Part shown: one piece after another, positions 59,466-64,000 of the stretch
Layout of the letters: each line of letters opens with the position of its first letter
How positions within the stretch are numbered: position 1 is the stretch's first letter
Source: Marasmius tenuissimus
Lineage: Eukaryota; Basidiomycota; Agaricomycetes; Agaricales; Marasmiaceae
Assembly: GCA_029532415.1 (NCBI GenBank)
Contig: JAQOTA010000069.1
Span: forward strand, 2,294,001-2,358,000
Direction of reading: 5' to 3'
DNA: 64,000 nt
Made by a program: the position numbers and the translations under genes
The notes under the pieces: model-generated
What the model was told of the DNA's origin: nothing
What the model saw: only the letters and a program-made list of their open reading frames with translations
Database searches by the model: none

Positions 59466-61522
59466 TTATACAGTGGCTGAGGTTATTCGGCTGTCTGATT
59501 CTGAACGGAGTATGTATGTACTTTTGCCGAATCCAGTACCGCTGAAAGAGGGAGACCCATCCTCCGGACTTTTGCGTGGTAAATAGTCATCCGGCCCAGG
59601 AAACTGGTACTGCAGTTCTGGGTCACTAGGATTGATCGCTCCCTGAACACCCGACTCAACAGCCACGACCTGTGCTAAAGTAAACCAGGGGTCCATCAAG
59701 GCTTCTCTCATCCCCATTCGTTGGCGAGGGTTGACTTCGAGCAGACGTTCGATGAACTGGCGGCCTTCCAACAGACGTTCATGAGTGGTGATTTAGCCAA
59801 AGACAACAGAAGGCTTACAGCCCGGGCTGACAGACACCACTGCATCTTCGAGAATTTGCCAATCAATGCTACGTTGGCAAATTTTTCCAAGAACGTCTGG
59901 GTCACTCTCGTCTCCAAAGAAAGGATTTGCGACTGTTAACCTAGCCAGCACGTGAGCAATTCAGTTATTGGTAGGATAAGTGCCGTAATAAAGTACTGAA
60001 CCCACATTGTGAAGAGAACTACTCCAACGCTCCAACTGTCGACCAGGTTGTCGTATCCTTCATCTAGTGTTTGGCAGATGACTTCTGGAGCGAGGTACGC
60101 AGGGGTACCACACACGGACTGATTTTCCCTTATTTTGCTGAGTGTCAGGCTGCTATCTTTATGGGACTGCTCACCTTGAGCTTTTTGAGTTTGTCGGTGA
60201 CTGCTGAAAGTCCGAAGTCCGTTACTTTGACTTGAGGAGGTATAGTGGTGGTAAGGAGTACGTTCTCGGGTTTGACGTCGCGATGAGTGATGCCTTTGTC
60301 GTGAATGTACTGGTCAGGATGCATGAGCAGTCTTCATAGATAGGAACAATCAGAGTCCTCACCGCCAGAGCCTCGCAGATCTGGTGAGTAATATATCTTG
60401 CAATGTCTTCGGCTGTGCATCGGGCTTGAATTTCAGCGACCACGAAGTCCCTAAGCGATACGTACAAGCTATGTTTCCTTGTGTGATATAGTCCAGGAGG
60501 TCGCCACCCTCGACAAGCTCAAGGACTAGATCTAGGAGATATGCATAGTTTCGGGTTGGAAACCCTCGAGGAAAAAAAAGAGGACGTACCAATCTCGTTC
60601 GCTTGTATGAAGACATCATGTAGCTTACAGATGTTAGGATGTTTCAAGTTTCTCATGATCGCAATTTCCCGTTGCAAAGGGACTTTATCCTCGAATGATG
60701 TGTCCCGGTGACCCAGGTTTCGTCGTTCTCTGATAATTTTCACTGCATACCACTGTCCAGTGACTCTCGATCTCGCCCTATACGCGATCCCGAATGAACC
60801 ACGCCCAAGCTCCGCATCAAGTTCATATTGTGCGTGGAGGTCGGTACCGGGGGGGTTGGCTGCGAGATGGTGAAATAAGAATCCTATGACACCATTTAAT
60901 CCGTGTTAATGAAAAGCACTCGAAGCGACGTACGGTAATCGTTGTTCTCATCATTATAGGCATGCTGAACGCAGCTCAATGGTCCAAAAGAGATCTCACT
61001 GCCGTGTCTGAGCATTCGAAGTGCGCCTTGCTCCAGGCGAAGGCCATTGACCTGAGTAGAACTATAGCTCAAACACCGGAGCTCACTGAGAATGAGAACG
61101 TACAAAGGTCCCGTTGGTCGAGTTTCTGTCTTTAATCGCGACGCGTGAGCTGGAGCCAGTCCTCTTGTTCCAGATGATCTCTGCGTGAATTTGGCCTCGA
61201 GGATTCATCAGGAATACTTCTGAAGCGATAAGACGGACCGCTTACTGATGCTCCCGTGGCCCAAAACAAGATCATTTTGTGAGCTCCGACCAATGGTCAC
61301 TCTCGGTCTCTTCCTCGAGAGGTCCAGTTGCCGTTGTTTGGGATTGCATGGTTTCAAAAGCGCGAAAAGCTTGATGTCGTCTGCGCCATGAGCCTGATGC
61401 TGGGAACGATATACTTGTCTAGGCTTCTGGTATGGCGTAGCCGCTGGCCTCGAGACAGAAGCTTGGGAGGCGTTACTGCCTCTCAGAGCAAGGGCGACCT
61501 CAAGGGTTGAGTTTATCTTCAT
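59466..61522 (-). CDS. Chk2/Cds1/Rad53-like FHA protein kinase (525 aa)
   Basis: Ten exons keep phase: 61522-61246, 61195-61104, 61051-60934, 60883-60590, 60531-60466, 60424-60363, 60309-60175, 60118-60006, 59940-59819 and 59764-59466. An FHA domain (about residues 55-140) shows [16 protein letters not shown] and [13 protein letters not shown] complete kinase domain follows: [12 protein letters not shown] (P-loop), YAVKII (Lys), [10 protein letters not shown] (catalytic loop), VTDFGLSAV (Mg-binding) and [11 protein letters not shown] (APE). The order FHA then kinase is that of the DNA-damage and replication checkpoint kinases Cds1/Chk2/Rad53, which bind phospho-Thr and act downstream of ATM/ATR. 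Only one SQ is seen before the FHA, so the SQ/TQ cluster is small. There is no second FHA as in yeast Rad53. The start is the first ATG; an upstream TTG is not used. Confidence 0.93.
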
Positions 61523-61529
61523 CTCGCTC

Positions 61530-62728
61530 AATCTGCGGATGAAGTCCAGCAAGACGGAGCAGAAATTTATAGCAGAAGCTTGATCGGATTTGGATGCATG
61601 TTGATAGGAACCCCAAATAAAGAGAGTCGATCACAAAGTCAAGTGAGCATGGTATTCGAGATAGCGCGTATGCGATCGTCAGATGCAGGTACTACAGTAC
61701 CGGAAATAATAATTAGCAAACCGAACGAGTCAGGGGGCTTGCGGGCCACGCTATTCCAAATATAATCGGACGACTAAATCCGATTCCTCAACAAGACCGT
61801 AAAGGACGGACATGGTTACAGTACCTACGACGTGCCAAAGAAGATCGAGTTGGATCTCGTAGTCTAAAGTTCCCATTTATTTTGTATGTATTACCTAGTT
61901 TATAGTAAGGTCCGTCAAGGTGGTTAAACACTATCCGAGTCCTTCGTCCAGTTGGACTAAGGCGAATGTCGACCTGTAGACTCGCCACTGAGCGTTCCAA
62001 TGCACGCCAATTTCGAAGAGCTTCCCGGGTATCAGTTTCCCGCAGGTGGAGGCCCCTTCCGATTCTCGAGAGGAAACCCCGTAGATCGTTCTTCTCATAT
62101 ATACAGTCAGGTGGGTCGTAAAGGTAGTTTGAGCGCTGAAATTATCCTTAGTCTATGGAGAGGGAGGTGAATGTCAGATTGTGAACATTGTATAGAATTA
62201 TTTCAAGATTACCCCCAAACAACCCGCGGCGCATCACGGAGGTTTCAGACAAGCTACCGGGCTTGAGGTTGACGGAGAACAGGGATTTGAATGGTGTGAC
62301 TACATTCGGAATCGCACATGCTGGATGACCAAATTATCCTCGTTCCATCTTGGCCAACTATGCAGAGAAGTCGACATGCGTGGAAGTGAGCCATCTGCAA
62401 GACATAAAAGGAATCACCCAGATTGCTTCAATTCTCGACCATATCCTATGACTGCACTAAGTTGTATCTTGTCTCGAGTCCTAGAACCTCGACATAGACA
62501 CGATTCCCTCTCCCATTCTCGCAAGGAAAGGTGCTCCATATCCGGACGGTATCTCTAGGTTGCCACTAACAGCACCTCGCCAGGGAAACCTTCTCTCCTT
62601 ACATACCTTCGGACACAAGTATATCGAAACGTATCCGTGTCATTTCGCCAACGCACATTAGAAATCTACTGAATAGGCTGAGATGGCGAAGGCAGCGACA
62701 GAAGGAAGCGAGACGAATATCAGCGACG
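61530..62728. other. Intergenic, no supported gene
   Basis: Upstream region of the kinase gene, leftward from 61522, and of the plus-strand gene at 62729. No promoter element was recognised. Confidence 0.4.
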
Positions 62729-63294
62729 ATGGAGAGGAGGGAGCTGACCTATCAGCACATTCTACGTGAAGCGTTCACATCTTTTGCTATGAGGGATTCA
62801 GGCGAGGAATTCAAAGATGACATACTCATCCCTGTAGACTGACCTTGCCAGTTGCAGGTGATACATCACACCAGCGAAGCGCCGAACAATGACTGCGGTA
62901 CATCGAGCAATGGCAGCAAGCAAAGGCTTGTAGCCCTTGGACGCTTGAATACGCTCTCGGGACTTATGAGACATTTGGGATAGAATTCGATCGGGCCCAT
63001 TTTTCGGAACAGGTCCCCCTTGTTTGGGAGTCCGTTCCATGGCCCGTCCTAGTTCCATTGCCGGTTTCGTTCGAATACGTAGACTGGACAGCTGTTGACA
63101 CCTTTTTCAAGCGCGCACGGCAGATTTTAGATCGGGAGGGATTCAACAGCATACTTAAAACAAGTTTGCACCGTTTTCATGTGGATAGGTGGAGGGCAAA
63201 AGGGATACTAAAAACGGTCGCAGACGATAGGGAACGCAGATGGCTCGAGAACGGTGAGCTAGGCTGTATCCACAAGCTGTTTGATTGTGACTGA
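62729..63294 (+). CDS. Short protein with J-like C-terminus (163 aa)
   Basis: Two exons, 62729-62833 and 62908-63294, joined in phase through a 74-nt intron whose acceptor (CATCGAG) is weak. The first exon is charged (MERRELTYQHILREAF); further coding may lie upstream, since the frame stays open and basic (WRRQRQKEARR). The second exon has Trp-rich PWPVLVPLPVSFEYVDW, then VDTFFKRARQILDREGF and RFHVDRWRAKGILKTV. This matches a small Agaricomycete family whose end resembles the helix-HPD-helix part of a J domain; here the motif is HVD, not HPD, so stimulation of Hsp70 is doubtful. Function unknown. Confidence 0.7.
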
Positions 63295-63299
63295 CAAGA

Positions 63300-64000
63300 C
63301 GTTTTGCCTGTGAATTCAGCGGCGACTAAAGTATGTCAAGTTGTGACAGACATTCGGGGAAGGATGTAACGTTCTCGTGCATAATGAGCTCGCCTTTGGC
63401 ATCGATGTAGCACGGTGTTGGGGGCTTGTTTGTCTCTGGTCGCGTACTACCCCATGGGGCACTGTCCCTGATCTATCTACGGTCCACGGTTTTGTGAAGA
63501 TTTCATTTAATTTTCAGTTATTCACCGCGCCTTTCCAACTTGTTAGGATGCCTCATTCGCAGAAAAGGGTGCAGTCCAGTTCAAAGTCAAATTACTGATA
63601 GGCAGGTTTATATTCTACGTACTAGAAGGCGATCACGCAACACAAACTACCGGGGCATGCCACATGTCCTCCAGTACTGTATGCATCCCAAAATTCGTAT
63701 TCACAGCCACTGACCACGACCGACTTGTGCTAGAACCGCCCTTACCCACGCCCCGGCCAGCTAACGGCATTTGGGAGGAACTGGCCGAAGGCCGAGCGAC
63801 GACTAGAATTCAGGAATCTCAAGTAGTTCCCTAGAGGCTAGACTTATCAGGGCAGTAGAAATGGGTAACCTATGTACTCACCAGAAATGTACTCACCAGA
63901 AATATAAGCTAACAGGACGAGCGGACGGTTTGTACTCGCCTCAAGTTGTCGGCTCTCGCCCGTCATTGAAGTTGGGGTCGAAGATGACTATGTAATTGGT
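63300..64000. other. Window end, no supported gene
   Basis: Short frames only. The last 30 bases (TGAAGTTGGGGTCGAAGATG followed by ACTA) nearly match a segment at 21408-21431, so a dispersed repeat or a shared exon may begin here. Confidence 0.35.

Noticed and set aside
1..64000. Prokaryotic-type features (operons, CRISPR, Shine-Dalgarno sites)
   Set aside because: The genes are interrupted by spliceosomal introns throughout; the window is eukaryotic, so such features are not expected and none were seen.

Overview
This window looks like nuclear DNA from a filamentous basidiomycete (Agaricomycetes). The evidence is the gene architecture: short GT-AG introns of about 45 to 90 nt that restore phase between exons, 3' ends rich in CAG/TAG, and a gene set of F-box, MYND, HMG-box, Zn2Cys6-like and FHA-kinase proteins. 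A Rhizoctonia/Ceratobasidium-like genome would fit, but that is an inference, not something the bases prove. No operons, phage genes, CRISPR arrays or rRNA were seen, and no tRNA was recognised.

Layout. At 0-9 kb lie the end of an unknown gene on the minus strand, one small spliced plus-strand gene (5.3-6.0 kb) and a run of non-autonomous DNA transposons: a foldback element, a hAT-type MITE with a perfect 8-bp target duplication, and a TA-flanked Tc1/mariner-type MITE. At 9.9-30 kb there is a gene-rich, mostly minus-strand block: MYND zinc-finger protein A, an F-box protein, a Zn2Cys6-like protein, an HMG-box protein with an internal duplication of three exons, MYND paralogue B with the same intron positions as A, and a protein with two HMG boxes. 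At 30-44 kb there are lineage-restricted coiled-coil genes, two copies of one TA-flanked MITE family, and a Pho80/PCL-type cyclin. At 44.6-46.5 kb lies an intron-bearing HSP90 pseudogene. At 49-58 kb there are an acidic repeat protein, a helix-turn-helix protein, a decayed coding stretch and a large basic/Ser-Pro-rich protein with many exons. At 59.5-63.3 kb there are a complete Chk2/Cds1/Rad53-like FHA protein kinase and a short J-like protein.

How the genes relate. Only three active genes belong to well-known conserved pathways: the checkpoint kinase, the PCL cyclin and the F-box protein. Most of the rest look like expanded, fast-evolving, probably nuclear proteins. Two duplications are visible: the A/B MYND pair, and the exon cassette inside the HMG gene. 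Exon models were made by eye from splice signals and phase continuity. Where every junction keeps phase I give exon coordinates; otherwise I say that the model is unresolved. Most 5' ends and all UTRs are unverified.
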